The notes: generated by a model from the sequence alone, not told the origin. A DNA stretch of 64,000 nt from an uncultured Alphaproteobacteria bacterium (GCA_943787745.1 CALSNJ010000002.1:818125-882124); one strand, 5' to 3'; shown: positions 24,017 through 32,715, counted from the stretch's first letter. Program-made: numbers and translations.

Positions 24017-24274
24017 ATGCCCGCCGACACCGCCTATTTCGTCTATGTCCTGCGCAATGATGCGGGCACCACCTATACCGGGATCGCGCTGGACGTGGAC
24101 GCACGGCTCTCGGCCCACAATGACGGCAGCGGCGCCAAGTTCACGCGCGGCCGCGGACCGTGGACAATCATCCACACCGAAGGCCCCCTGCCCCATGGCG
24201 ATGCCCTGCGCCGGGAAATGGCGATCAAGAAAGACCGGAAATTCAAGGCGGTGCTCAAAACAACCTCATGCTGA
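24017..24274 (+). CDS. Small GIY-YIG domain protein (YhbQ/UPF0213-like)
   Basis: The 85-residue GIY-YIG fold has YFVYVLRNDAGTTYTGIALDVDARLSAHNDG as the GIY...YTG core, then KFTRGRGPW and LRREMAIKKDRKFKAVL. Stand-alone family members are putative structure-selective nucleases. The last residues (TTSC) and the stop codon are read from the start of a REP-like element (CCTCATGCTGAG), so the repeat has set or replaced the original C-terminus. Confidence 0.82.
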   Translation: MPADTAYFVYVLRNDAGTTYTGIALDVDARLSAHNDGSGAKFTRGRGPWTIIHTEGPLPHGDALRREMAIKKDRKFKAVLKTTSC

Positions 24275-24296
24275 GCCTGTCGAAGTATGAGGTTGT
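24261..24296. repeat. REP-like element CCTCATGCTGAGCCTGTCGAAGTATGAGG (family B)
   Basis: Single hairpin CAACCTCATGCTGAG...CTTC/GAAG...ATGAGGTTG. Its left arm overlaps the end of the GIY-YIG gene and supplies its stop codon. Related to 30939-31011 and 32621-32690. Confidence 0.8.
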
Positions 24297-24324
24297 CAGG
24301 AATGCAGCCCCCTAGGGCGCATCA

Positions 24325-24768
24325 TCATTCGACAATGCCGGACATCAACGCCTGATCCGTCACCTGGCCACCGAGGTTGATGAACATCATGCGCGCGGGC
24401 CGATCCGACCGATTGTGCCAGGCGTGCATCGTGCCCAGCTGAACGACCGTGTCGCCGGCGACGAGCAGGGTTTCCTCTGTATCGAGGATGAGGTGAAGCT
24501 CCCCCTCGAGCATGATCGCGTAGTCCACCGTGTCCGTGACATGCATGGCGCTCTTGACGCCGGGCGGCACATCCACGACTCGAAACTGGCTGAAGCCCGA
24601 CCGGTCCGAATTCGGGCGAACGGGCTGATCGACTGTCGCCCATAATTCCGCAACCGGTCGACCATCGTCACGTACAACACGCGACGGATCGAGGTTCTCG
24701 TCACGCGCGATGACGGATCGCCCCACATCGTCGTGCCCTGTGATCACACGCCGAACCAAGCTCTTCAT
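24325..24768 (-). CDS. Cupin-domain protein
   Basis: A 147-residue single-cupin protein. The two cupin motifs are partly recognisable: FSQFRVVDVPPGVKSAMHVTDTVDYAIMLEGELHLIL, then GDTVVQLGTMHAWHNRSDRPARMMFI. It retains likely metal-binding His, Asp/Glu and His positions, so a small metalloprotein (sensor or dioxygenase/isomerase-like) is possible. ATG 24768 has GGAG upstream and is chosen over the ORF-track start 24849. Divergent from the DinB-family gene. Confidence 0.72.
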   Translation of the reverse strand: MKSLVRRVITGHDDVGRSVIARDENLDPSRVVRDDGRPVAELWATVDQPVRPNSDRSGFSQFRVVDVPPGVKSAMHVTDTVDYAIMLEGELHLILDTEETLLVAGDTVVQLGTMHAWHNRSDRPARMMFINLGGQVTDQALMSGIVE

Positions 24769-24900
24769 AGCTTCAACTCCATTCCGTCCATGTCGGAAAG
24801 CATTGCATCCTGCCCGTCGCTGCATCGACCCACCGCGAGTATCACACATTGTGGGGAGACGGCACCTCGGCGTATTCTATTGGTTTACGGAGGGGAAACC

Positions 24901-25428
24901 ATGCGCGACAAGACCTATCTCAGCACACTGATCGACTACAACGCCTGGGCGAACGAGGTGACCTATACGGACGTCTCGAAACTGCCGCCCGAGGAAATCA
25001 CCAAGAAGCGGGAAACCCCGCTGCAGTCGATCTATGTCAGCCTGCACCATCTGCTCAACGTCGATAACATCTGGCTCGGCCATATGCAGGGCAAGGGTCA
25101 CAATTATCAGACGCTGCGCGACGTGGAGATCGAGGATTTCGACGCGCTCTGGGCAGCGCGCAAGGCGATGGACAAGACCTTGAGCGAGTATGTCGCCTCA
25201 CTGAGCACCGATGATCTCGCCGAAATCGTGAACTATGAGCTGATCGGCGGCAACAAGGGCTCCATGTCGCGCGCCATGTGCCTGACCCATCTGGTCACCC
25301 ATGGCAGTTATCATCGGGGCTGGATTTCCGACATGTTCGGTCAGGCCGGTGCCACCCAGCCCTTTGCCGATATTCCGATCTATGAACGCGCCCTGCGCGA
25401 AGCCGGCAAACCGCCGATGCCGGTGTAA
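24901..25428 (+). CDS. DinB-family protein
   Basis: The 175-residue DinB/YfiT-like four-helix-bundle protein. The three metal-coordinating His are visible: VSLHHLLNVDNIWLGH and THLVTHGSYHRGWISDM. Family members are metal-dependent, often bacillithiol/mycothiol- or glutathione-type transferases, or of unknown role. ATG 24901 follows GGAGGGGAAACC; the upstream extension of the ORF is not coding. It is 24 bases before the 2OG oxygenase gene. Confidence 0.78.
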   Translation: MRDKTYLSTLIDYNAWANEVTYTDVSKLPPEEITKKRETPLQSIYVSLHHLLNVDNIWLGHMQGKGHNYQTLRDVEIEDFDALWAARKAMDKTLSEYVASLSTDDLAEIVNYELIGGNKGSMSRAMCLTHLVTHGSYHRGWISDMFGQAGATQPFADIPIYERALREAGKPPMPV

Positions 25429-25452
25429 CCCCAAACAACGAAGGAGAACCCA

Positions 25453-26427
25453 ATGGCCCTCGAACCCGCGCGAATTGCCGATCCCAGCGAAATCCCCGTG
25501 GTTGATATCAGCGCGCTGATCGACGGCGACGATGCCGCCCGCAAGGCCGTCGCGGCGCAGATCGTGCACGCAGCCGAGAACACCGGGTTCTTCTATATCG
25601 TCGAACATGGTGTCCCGCGCGAACTCATGGACGGCGTGTTCGACACCGCTGCAGACTTCTTCGCCACGCCCGACAACAACAAGCTCGGCATCGGGCTGGA
25701 GACCTCGACTTGCTTCCGGGGCTTCCTGCCGCTCGACTCAAAAGGCTCGGACCCGACCCAACGCAACTATCTCGAAGCCTTTCAGATGGGCGAGGAACAC
25801 GGCGCCGACAATTCCTATGAGGAAATGCTCTACGGCGCCAACCAGTGGCCAAGCCAGCCTGCGACCCTGCGCGACACGATGATGGCCTATCACCGGGCGA
25901 TGGACACGCTGGCCGACCGGCTGCAGCGCGCCTTTGCCATCGGCATCGACTTTCCCGAGGATTACTTCCTGCGGTTCTACCGCAAGCCGCTCAACCAGCT
26001 CCGCCTGCTGCACTACCCGCCACGTCCGCCCGAGCTCGACGAGCGCGTACTCGGCGCGCGGGTACACACCGACACCGGTGCCTTCACGATCCTGCTTCAG
26101 GACCAGATCGGCGGGCTGGAGGTCCAAAACGCCGATGGCGAGTGGGTCGCTGCCACCCCCATGGAAGGCGCGTTTGTGGTGAATGTCGGCGACATGCTGC
26201 AGAACTGGACCAACGGGCGCTTCATCTCGATCAAGCACCGGGTCATCAACCGGTCCGGCAAGGAACGCTATTCGGTGCCGTATTTCCTGAACCCGGACCT
26301 GACCGCACTCGTGGAGCCGCTGCCGGAATTCGTCAGCGACGACAACCCGCCCCGCTTCGAGCCCGTCCATGTGGGCGAGTTCCTGTCCAAACGTTTTGAT
26401 TCCATCTGGCCCCGCATGGCCACCTGA
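25453..26427 (+). CDS. 2-oxoglutarate/Fe(II) oxygenase, isopenicillin-N-synthase family
   Basis: A 324-residue non-haem iron oxygenase. The N-terminal DIOX_N block reads IPVVDISALIDGDD and NTGFFYIVEHGVP. The catalytic double-stranded helix has the iron triad HTDTGAFTILLQD (His, Asp) and FISIKHRVIN (His), and the 2OG-binding RYSVPYFL follows. Family members hydroxylate or oxidise small molecules, including uracil/thymine, ethylene and antibiotic precursors. Likely in one operon with DinB, and 22 bases before the frameshifted cinA. Substrate unknown. Confidence 0.83.
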   Translation: MALEPARIADPSEIPVVDISALIDGDDAARKAVAAQIVHAAENTGFFYIVEHGVPRELMDGVFDTAADFFATPDNNKLGIGLETSTCFRGFLPLDSKGSDPTQRNYLEAFQMGEEHGADNSYEEMLYGANQWPSQPATLRDTMMAYHRAMDTLADRLQRAFAIGIDFPEDYFLRFYRKPLNQLRLLHYPPRPPELDERVLGARVHTDTGAFTILLQDQIGGLEVQNADGEWVAATPMEGAFVVNVGDMLQNWTNGRFISIKHRVINRSGKERYSVPYFLNPDLTALVEPLPEFVSDDNPPRFEPVHVGEFLSKRFDSIWPRMAT

Positions 26428-26449
26428 TCCCTTTTTTCGGAGTATCCGC

Positions 26450-27673
26450 ATGCGTTGTGAAGTTGTTGCCGTCGGCACGGAGTTGCTGCTGGGTCAGATC
26501 GTGGACACCAATTCGTCGTGGATTGGTGAACAGTTGGCGCTGGCCGGGATCGATTCCCATTTTCAGGTGAAGGTCGGCGACAATTTCGACCGCATGGTGT
26601 TCTGCATTCGGCAGGCGCTCGAACGCAGTGACGCGGTGATCTGCTGCGGCGGGATTGGGGCCGACCCAGGACGACATCACCCGGGACGTCATCGCCCATA
26701 TCATGGGTGTCGAGATGGTGCGCGATGACAGATTGCCGCCCATATCCGTGACATCTTCGAAGGCCGTGGCCGGGTGATGCCCGAGAACAATTTGCGGCAG
26801 GCTGACGTGCCCGTGGGTGCCACAACGATCCCGCAGATGCCGGGCACGGCCCCGGGGCTGGTCTGTCCCCTGACCGTCGATGGGGTGGACAAGGTGATCT
26901 ACGCCGTCCCCGGTGTGCCCCATGAAATGCGCGAGATGATGCTGGGTACGGTGCTCGATGATCTGCGCCGACGCGGCGGGGATGCGTCCGTGATCCGCTC
27001 GCGGGTTCTGCGCACCTGGGGATATGGCGAATCTGCCATCGCCGAAACTCTTGCCCACAGGGTCGATGCGCTCGATGAAAGCGGCCATGCGACCATCGCG
27101 TTTCAGGCCAGCGGGATCGAGGGCATTAAAGTCCGGATCACCACCAAGGCCCCCGATGAGGCCGCCGCCGAAGCGATCATCGCGGCAGAGGAAACCCTCA
27201 TCCGCGAACTTCTGGGCGATTACATCTTCGGGATCGATGACGAAAGCATGGAAACTGTCGTGCTCAAGATGCTGCGCGGGCGCGGTCTGAGTTTTGCGGC
27301 GGCCGAAAACCTGACCGGTGGCATTCTGTCGAGCCGCATGACGGCGCTCGATCCCGGCATGGACGTCTTCCGTGGTGCGACCATCGCGCCGCACGGGACC
27401 AACGAGAACGCACTCACCCTTGCCGGCGAAGACCGGGCGCTTGCTGCAGCCTCCCATGCGCGTGAGATGATCGGAACCGATATCGGGATTGCCGCACTGG
27501 CGCCACCCGAGGGTGAAGATCACCCGCCGGGAACCGTGTTTGTGGCCGTGGTATTGCCGGACTATGCCGAAGCCAAGACGGTCGCCCTGCCCGGCGTGCT
27601 GTCGCGGATGCGCAGCTATGCGGTGATCACCGCGCTCGACCTGCTCCGCAAGCGCCTCTCCGAAACCAGCTGA
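26450..27673 (+). pseudogene. cinA: CinA-family protein, double frameshift and degenerate C-terminal active site
   Basis: From ATG 26450 the frame reads MRCEVVAVGTELLLGQIVDTNSSWIGEQLALAGID, the molybdopterin-binding (MoCF) domain of CinA. At the GGGG run 26657-26660 an extra base shifts it: the other frame continues GPTQDDITRDVIAHIMGVEMVRDD. Near 26724-26730 a missing base restores the first frame: QIAAHIRDIFEGRGRVMPENN and on to 27673. In the continuous frame a TGA occurs at 26726. The C-terminal NMN deamidase domain reads AAAENLTGG where active PncC/CinA proteins have AESCTGG, so the catalytic Ser is absent. Either a sequencing/assembly artefact or real decay. Confidence 0.75.
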
Positions 27674-27781
27674 ATTCAGAACGGCAGGATCCGGTCGAAC
27701 TCGCCAAGGATGTGATTATTGGCGACTTGCCTCGCGTTACGCTGCTGGTGAGCACCCCCGCACGGCGCGTATGATGCCTCC

Positions 27782-28735
27782 ATGTCTGACGCCCCTATCC
27801 CGGCCGCCAAGCCACGCCGTTTTCAAGCAGATGCGCCCAACAGCGCTTTGCCCTACGGGATGATCATTGGCGCCTCGATCATTTTGGCGTCCAACCATAT
27901 TGTGGCCCGGCATCTCAACGGCGTGATCCCGCCAATGGGACTGGTCTTCTGGCGTATGGCAATCGGGGCCATCGTGTTGATGCCTTTTGCCGCCCCCGGC
28001 ATCTACGCCAACCGCGCCTTGATCCTGAAACACTGGAAACTGTTCCTGATGCTTGGCGTGCTGTTCGTGCCCCTGGCCAACGGCATTATCTATGTCGCTT
28101 ACAACTTCACCACCGCCCTGAATGGCGGCGTGGTTTCGGCCTCCCAACCCGCCTTAACAGTAATTCTGTCATGGCTTCTGTTCCGGGACCTGATCAACTG
28201 GAAACAGGGGGTCGGTATTCTGATCGCGGCAGCCGGGGTTTTTGCCATTCTCACCCGGGGTGAACCGGCAGCGTTGCTCCATCTGCAATTCAATAGCGGC
28301 GATCTGATGATGATCGCGGCAACCCTGTTCATTGCCGCCCATAATGTACTGCTGCGGCTTGTCCCCGCAGCCATCCGCATATTGCCGCTGCTCGTGGTGA
28401 TCCAGCTGGCCGGCCTGCTGGTCGCGACCCCACTTTATATTGCCGAGACACTCTTCTACCGCCCGGTGCCCGTCACCCCCGAGACCATCGCGGCAATGCT
28501 GTGGGTCGGGATCGCCGTGACCGTGCTTGCGGTCGGCCTGACCAACACGGCGGTCCGCATCATCGGGGCCAACAAAGCGAGCGTGGGCAATTATCTGCGC
28601 GCCGGATTTACGGCGATCCTCGCCATTCTACTGCTGGGTGAACAGTTTCAAACCTTCCACGCGGTCGGGCTGGTTCTGGTGATCGGCGGTGTCTTTCTAA
28701 TGACTCGCAGCCGCCAGGCCGTGCGGAGCACGTGA
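27782..28735 (+). CDS. EamA-type DMT transporter (first of second pair)
   Basis: A 317-residue inner-membrane transporter with two EamA repeats, N-terminal ILASNHIVARHLNGVIPPMGLVFWRM and second-repeat NKASVGNYLRAGFTAILAILLLGEQF. Its stop overlaps the following paralogue's leader. This pair is more similar to each other than to the 19.1-20.9 kb pair by the shared NGGVVSASQPA and GANKAS blocks. Metabolite export is the family expectation; substrate unknown. Confidence 0.83.
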   Translation: MSDAPIPAAKPRRFQADAPNSALPYGMIIGASIILASNHIVARHLNGVIPPMGLVFWRMAIGAIVLMPFAAPGIYANRALILKHWKLFLMLGVLFVPLANGIIYVAYNFTTALNGGVVSASQPALTVILSWLLFRDLINWKQGVGILIAAAGVFAILTRGEPAALLHLQFNSGDLMMIAATLFIAAHNVLLRLVPAAIRILPLLVVIQLAGLLVATPLYIAETLFYRPVPVTPETIAAMLWVGIAVTVLAVGLTNTAVRIIGANKASVGNYLRAGFTAILAILLLGEQFQTFHAVGLVLVIGGVFLMTRSRQAVRST

Positions 28736-28740
28736 TCAGC

Positions 28741-29661
28741 ATGAAGAACACCAGCACAGAGACCAGCACCTCAAACGCCCTGCCCTATGCGATGATCGTG
28801 ATCGCCGCGCTGATCATCGCCTCGAACCATGTGCTGGCCCGCTATATCGGCGGCGTCATCCCACCCATGGGAATGGTGTTCTGGCGCAGCGTTGTGAGCG
28901 GACTGTTTCTGTTGCCGTTCGCAGTAACCGGTTTGATCACACATCGCCAGTTGATCGCGAAACACTGGAAGCTGTTCGTGCTTATGGGCCTGCTGTTTGT
29001 GCCACTGGGCAACGGCCTGATCTACACCGCCTACACTTTCACCACCGCGATCAATGGCGGCGTTGTGTCGGCCTCCCAACCGGCCATGACGGTCATTCTT
29101 GTGTGGCTGCTGTTCCGGGAAACGATCACATGGAAACAGGGCATCGGCATTCTGATTGCCGGACTGGGCGTACTTGCCATCATCACCCGGGGCGATCCTC
29201 TGGCCGTGCTTCGCATGGACTTCAATATCGGTGATCTGATCATGCTGGTCGCGATCGCGTTTGCCGCGCTTTACAACGTCCTGCTCCGCAATATTCCGGA
29301 TGAGATCAAGGTCCCCGAACTGATGTTCGTCGTGATGGTCACCGGGTCCCTCTCGGTCCTGCCGATTTACGTCCTTGAGACCATCTACATCCAGCCCGTC
29401 CCGCTGACATGGCTCTCCATCGCGTCCTTCCTGTGGGTCGGGATCGCTGTGACAGCCATCGCGGTCGGCCTGATGAACGCCGCGATCCGGCGCATCGGCG
29501 CCAACAAGGCCAGCATGTCGAACTACATGCGCGCGCTGTTCACGGCCCTGCTGGCCGTTGTTCTGCTGGGTGAAGAATTCCAGACCTTCCATCTGGTCGC
29601 CATGGTGCTGGTAATCGGCGGCGTTTATCTGATGACGCTGGGTCGCGCACCCAAGGCCTAG
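28741..29661 (+). CDS. EamA-type DMT transporter (second of second pair)
   Basis: The 306-residue paralogue of the preceding gene (IIASNHVLARYIGGVIPPMGMVFWR; NKASMSNYMRALFTALLAVVLLGEEF). ATG 28741 lies five bases after the upstream stop; GTG 28732 is an alternative start overlapping it. The tandem arrangement and high similarity suggest duplication. It faces the NIPSNAP gene, six bases away. Confidence 0.83.
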   Translation: MKNTSTETSTSNALPYAMIVIAALIIASNHVLARYIGGVIPPMGMVFWRSVVSGLFLLPFAVTGLITHRQLIAKHWKLFVLMGLLFVPLGNGLIYTAYTFTTAINGGVVSASQPAMTVILVWLLFRETITWKQGIGILIAGLGVLAIITRGDPLAVLRMDFNIGDLIMLVAIAFAALYNVLLRNIPDEIKVPELMFVVMVTGSLSVLPIYVLETIYIQPVPLTWLSIASFLWVGIAVTAIAVGLMNAAIRRIGANKASMSNYMRALFTALLAVVLLGEEFQTFHLVAMVLVIGGVYLMTLGRAPKA

Positions 29662-29667
29662 CCTTGC

Positions 29668-29988
29668 CTATTGCAGAGGCGAGAACGGCACCGGTTTCAG
29701 GATCTTGGTTTCCATCTTCACAATGAGTTCGGATTCTTTCAGCGCCTTCACATATTCGAGCCAGCCCGGATCTTCGTACATGGCCGTGCGTCGGCGTTCC
29801 CGGTCGCCCTGATCTTCGTAGCGCCACATATGCACGACCTGACTCAGATCACCGACATCGCAGGTAAACATGCCCACAAAGCCTTCGAGATACTGCATCT
29901 GATAGGGCAGCGCCATGCGCTCCCAGAGTTCCAGAAAATCCCCGGTATGGACCGGCTTTGTTGTGTAGGTGCGGTGGTCGATGATCAT
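29668..29988 (-). CDS. NIPSNAP-family protein
   Basis: A 106-residue ferredoxin-like dimeric alpha/beta barrel protein. The start MIIDHRTYTTKPVHTGDFLELW and the mid-block VVHMWRYEDQGDRERRRTAMYEDPGW follow the NIPSNAP pattern. Bacterial NIPSNAPs often lie in catabolic operons as small accessory proteins or monooxygenase-like folds. Its ATG overlaps the stop of a 48-residue upstream ORF by four bases, so the two are coupled, and both follow the class II aldolase gene. Confidence 0.8.
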   Translation of the reverse strand: MIIDHRTYTTKPVHTGDFLELWERMALPYQMQYLEGFVGMFTCDVGDLSQVVHMWRYEDQGDRERRRTAMYEDPGWLEYVKALKESELIVKMETKILKPVPFSPLQ

Positions 29989-30131
29989 AGCTGTGTAGGT
30001 CCTTCAATTAGAATGGAATGGGAAACGGCATCCCTGACTGGCGGGTCGCGCGCCTCCGCGCGGTTGCTGACCCAGACCGCGACGGCCATTGCAATGGCCG
30101 CCAAAACTATCAGGCGGATCAGACGGAACAT
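29985..30131 (-). CDS. Small single-pass membrane protein (48 aa), overlaps NIPSNAP start
   Basis: Too short for the ORF track. It reads MFRLIRLIVLAAIAMAVAVW followed by SNRAEARDPPVRDAVSHSILIEG and stops within the NIPSNAP start (ATGA overlap). A single N-terminal hydrophobic helix and a short polar tail are seen. The upstream aldolase stop is 16 bases away and the ribosome site is weak (AGG). Coupling to the next gene argues that it is translated. No family recognised. Confidence 0.5.
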   Translation of the reverse strand: MFRLIRLIVLAAIAMAVAVWVSNRAEARDPPVRDAVSHSILIEGPTQL

Positions 30132-30147
30132 TGCACGAAGTTAAAAC

Positions 30148-30924
30148 CTAAGACGCGTAGGACGGATCAATCCGATCCAGTCGACGCAGCCATGCCGGCC
30201 AGTCGGCGCTGCCGCGGCCCGCGTTGTGGGATTTTCGCTGTTCCACATACCGGTCCAGCACGTCTTTCGAAGGCATGGCGTATTCCGAACCGGCGGCCTG
30301 CTGCTGGAGTTGCAGTTTGCAGGCGGTTTCGAGATCACGCATCAGGATAAAGGCATCCCGCATCGTCTTGCCGACTGTGACCGGGCCGTGGTTGCGCATC
30401 ATCAGCGTGTGTTTGTCACCCAGGGCTGCGGCAATTTCTTCGCGTTCGCTCAAATTCTCCGTGATGCCCTGATAGTCGTGATAGCCAACATTGTTCCAGA
30501 ACTGCATCCCCGTCTGGGACAGCGGCAACACCCCGTCGGGCTGATTGGCGACAACGATGCATTCGGGGATGTGGGTGTGGAAGGCCGCGTTGATGTCCGG
30601 CCGCGCCTGCATCAGGCCGCCATGCAGGGTGAAGCCCGGTTTGTTCACATGGAGGCTTTCATCGACGTCGTCGTTGCGGGAATCCACCTTCACCAGATTG
30701 GACGCCGTGACCTCGTCATACAGCAGCTCGTGTGCCTTGATCAGGAAGAAGTCCGGTTCGCCGGGCACCCGGATCGAGACATGGTTGTAGATCGAGTCTG
30801 CCCAATTGTAGAGGTGGACCAGACGATAGGCCGCGGCCAGATCGACACGGACCTGCCACTCCTCGGGGCTGACGCTGTCACGTACCGAAGGCACGTCACG
30901 TAACTGAACGACATTGCTGGACAT
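30148..30924 (-). CDS. Class II aldolase/adducin-family protein
   Basis: A 258-residue zinc-dependent aldolase-fold protein (fuculose-phosphate aldolase / AraD-like). Zinc and active-site blocks: NHVSIRVPGEPDFFLIKAHELLYDEVTASNLVKVD, AAFHTHIPECIVVANQ (HTH zinc ligands) and LMMRNHGPVTVGKT. It lacks an obvious sugar-phosphate loop, so decarboxylase or non-phosphorylated aldol substrates are possible. ATG 30924 follows GGAG at eight bases; the track start 30945 lies inside a REP-like element. Leads a three-gene set with the 48-residue ORF and NIPSNAP. Confidence 0.82.
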   Translation of the reverse strand: MSSNVVQLRDVPSVRDSVSPEEWQVRVDLAAAYRLVHLYNWADSIYNHVSIRVPGEPDFFLIKAHELLYDEVTASNLVKVDSRNDDVDESLHVNKPGFTLHGGLMQARPDINAAFHTHIPECIVVANQPDGVLPLSQTGMQFWNNVGYHDYQGITENLSEREEIAAALGDKHTLMMRNHGPVTVGKTMRDAFILMRDLETACKLQLQQQAAGSEYAMPSKDVLDRYVEQRKSHNAGRGSADWPAWLRRLDRIDPSYAS

Positions 30925-30938
30925 TGTTTTCTCCAATG

Positions 30939-31011
30939 CCTTCATCCTGAGCCTGATGAAGGATGAGGTCTGGGTCAGTGCCCCTCATGCTTCGTCAGGC
31001 TCAGCATGAGG
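30939..31011. repeat. REP-like inverted pair CCTCATGCT...CCTGAGCCTGA (family B)
   Basis: CCTTCATCCTGAGCCTGATGAAGG, then an inverted copy CCTCATGCTTCGTCAGGCTCAGCATGAGG. It separates the aldolase gene from the FAD-linked oxidase. Confidence 0.85.
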
Positions 31012-31026
31012 TTTGTTACCAATCAA

Positions 31027-32427
31027 TCACACACGAACGATCTTGCCCGGGTTCATGATGTTGTCCGGATCAAAGGCCAGCTTGAGAGTCCGCATCAGGC
31101 TGACCGCCTCACCATGCTCGGCAATGAGGAAGTCCATCTTGCCGGCGCCAATCCCATGCTCACCGGTACAGGTGCCGCCCATGGCGATGGCCCGCTGGAC
31201 CAGCCGCTCGGTGCAATCCTTCACCCGCTTGAGTTCATCCTTGTCATCGGGATCGAGCAGGAAAATGCAGTGGAAGTTGCCATCACCGGCATGGCCGACA
31301 ATCGGCACTTCAAACCCGGATGCGCGGGTGTCCTGTTCGGTGGCCAGCAGGCACTCCGCCAATCGCGAAATCGGGACACAGACATCTGTCGACAGCCCCT
31401 GCTTGCCCGGTGCCTTTGCCAATGCGGCGTAGTAGCCGTCATGGCGCGCCTGCCAAAGGTGATTGCGCTCTTCCTGACTGGCGGTCCATTGAAACGCAGA
31501 GCCACCATAATCATCAGCGATCTCGCGCACCGTATTTGCCTGCTCCTCGACACCGGCTTCGGTGCCATGGAATTCGTAGAACAGAGTCGGTTTGGCCTCA
31601 TAGCCCTTGAGGTCGGCGTAATCGATGGTCCAATCCATCATCAGCGCGTCCAGAATTTCAATCCGGGCCACCGGGACACCGGCCTGAATGGTCAGAATGA
31701 CGCTGTCGACCGCGTTCTTCAGCGAGGGATACTGACAGACCGCTGACGCGATTTTCTCGGGAATGCCATAGAGCTTGAGCTGGATTTCGGTGATCACACC
31801 CAGCGTGCCCTCTGACCCGACAAACATGCGGGTCAGGTCATACCCCGCAGATGATTTCTTGGCGCGACCACCGGTTTTCACAATCCGGCCGTCGGCCATG
31901 ACCACTGTCAGACCAAGAACATTCTCTTTCATGGTGCCGTAGCGCACGGCGTTGGTGCCACTCGCCCGGGTCGCGGTCATGCCGCCCAGGGACGCGTCCG
32001 CACCCGGGTCGATGGGAAACATCAGGCCCGTATCGCGCAGATATTCGTTGAGCTGCTTGCGGGTCACACCCGCCTGAACCCGGCAATCGAGATCCTCGGC
32101 ATTGACCTCAAGCACATCGTTCATTTGGCTCATGTCGATGGTGATGCCGCCATGGGGTGCCGTCACATGACCTTCGAGCGAAGTCCCCGTGCCAAACGGA
32201 ATGATCGGTGTGTGGTTGGCCGCACAAATCTTGACGATTTCCGAGACCTCTTCCGTCGAATGCGGGAAACAGACGGCGTCGGACGGGATCGGCTTGAAAT
32301 AGTCCTCACCCCGACCGTGATGCTCGCGCACTGCCATGGATGTGGTGATCCGCTCACCCAGCAATTCCTGAAGTGCTTCGAGCACCGGAGAGCCGGTTTC
32401 GGCGCGAACGTAAGCCTGATCGGTCAT
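31027..32427 (-). CDS. FAD-linked oxidase (D-lactate dehydrogenase / GlcD type)
   Basis: A 466-residue FAD-linked oxidase of the vanillyl-alcohol-oxidase superfamily. The FAD-binding motif is TPIIPFGTGTSLEGHV, with GADASLGGMTATRASGTNAVRYGT and FVGSEGTLGVITEIQLKLYG downstream. The C-terminal FAD-oxidase domain has VGHAGDGNFHC and CTGEHGIGAGKMDFL, the D-lactate/glycolate dehydrogenase signature. It oxidises a 2-hydroxyacid and passes electrons to cytochrome c or quinone. ATG 32427 follows GGAAG; the track's longer N-terminus is translated repeat. No GlcE/GlcF-like partner is present. Confidence 0.84.
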   Translation of the reverse strand: MTDQAYVRAETGSPVLEALQELLGERITTSMAVREHHGRGEDYFKPIPSDAVCFPHSTEEVSEIVKICAANHTPIIPFGTGTSLEGHVTAPHGGITIDMSQMNDVLEVNAEDLDCRVQAGVTRKQLNEYLRDTGLMFPIDPGADASLGGMTATRASGTNAVRYGTMKENVLGLTVVMADGRIVKTGGRAKKSSAGYDLTRMFVGSEGTLGVITEIQLKLYGIPEKIASAVCQYPSLKNAVDSVILTIQAGVPVARIEILDALMMDWTIDYADLKGYEAKPTLFYEFHGTEAGVEEQANTVREIADDYGGSAFQWTASQEERNHLWQARHDGYYAALAKAPGKQGLSTDVCVPISRLAECLLATEQDTRASGFEVPIVGHAGDGNFHCIFLLDPDDKDELKRVKDCTERLVQRAIAMGGTCTGEHGIGAGKMDFLIAEHGEAVSLMRTLKLAFDPDNIMNPGKIVRV

Positions 32428-32522
32428 ACCAACTTCCTTCCCAATATTCGTTGGCCCTATCATAGCACCAAGGAAATAGGCGGGCCTAGCGTTGGAGCGC
32501 GGGACCGCAAATTCCAAATCAT

Positions 32523-32595
32523 CGTCATGCACGGGCTTGACCCGTGCATCTCCGGCACCCGAGCATGGGATGCCCGGATCAAGTCCGGGCATGAC
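32523..32595. repeat. REP-like palindrome pair (family A)
   Basis: GCACGGGCTTGACCCGTGC and GCCCGGATCAAGTCCGGGC in inverted order with compensatory stem changes relative to 4416-4491. Confidence 0.85.
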
Positions 32596-32620
32596 GGATT
32601 AAAATTTTGCACCAGACTGA

Positions 32621-32690
32621 GCCCTCATCCTGAGCCTGACGAAGGACGAGGGCGACATCCTCACGCTTCGACAAGCTCAGCATGAGGATG
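32621..32690. repeat. REP-like inverted pair (family B)
   Basis: CCCTCATCCTGAGCCTGACGAAGG, then the inverted CACGCTTCGACAAGCTCAGCATGAGG. It ends 26 bases before the CoA-transferase start. Confidence 0.85.
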
Positions 32691-32715
32691 CTTTTGAGAT
32701 ACGGGGAGAAACATC

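Noticed and set aside
4416-32690. Repeats considered as CRISPR arrays
   Set aside because: Elements are inverted palindromes at scattered intergenic places with no regular spacers and no cas genes.
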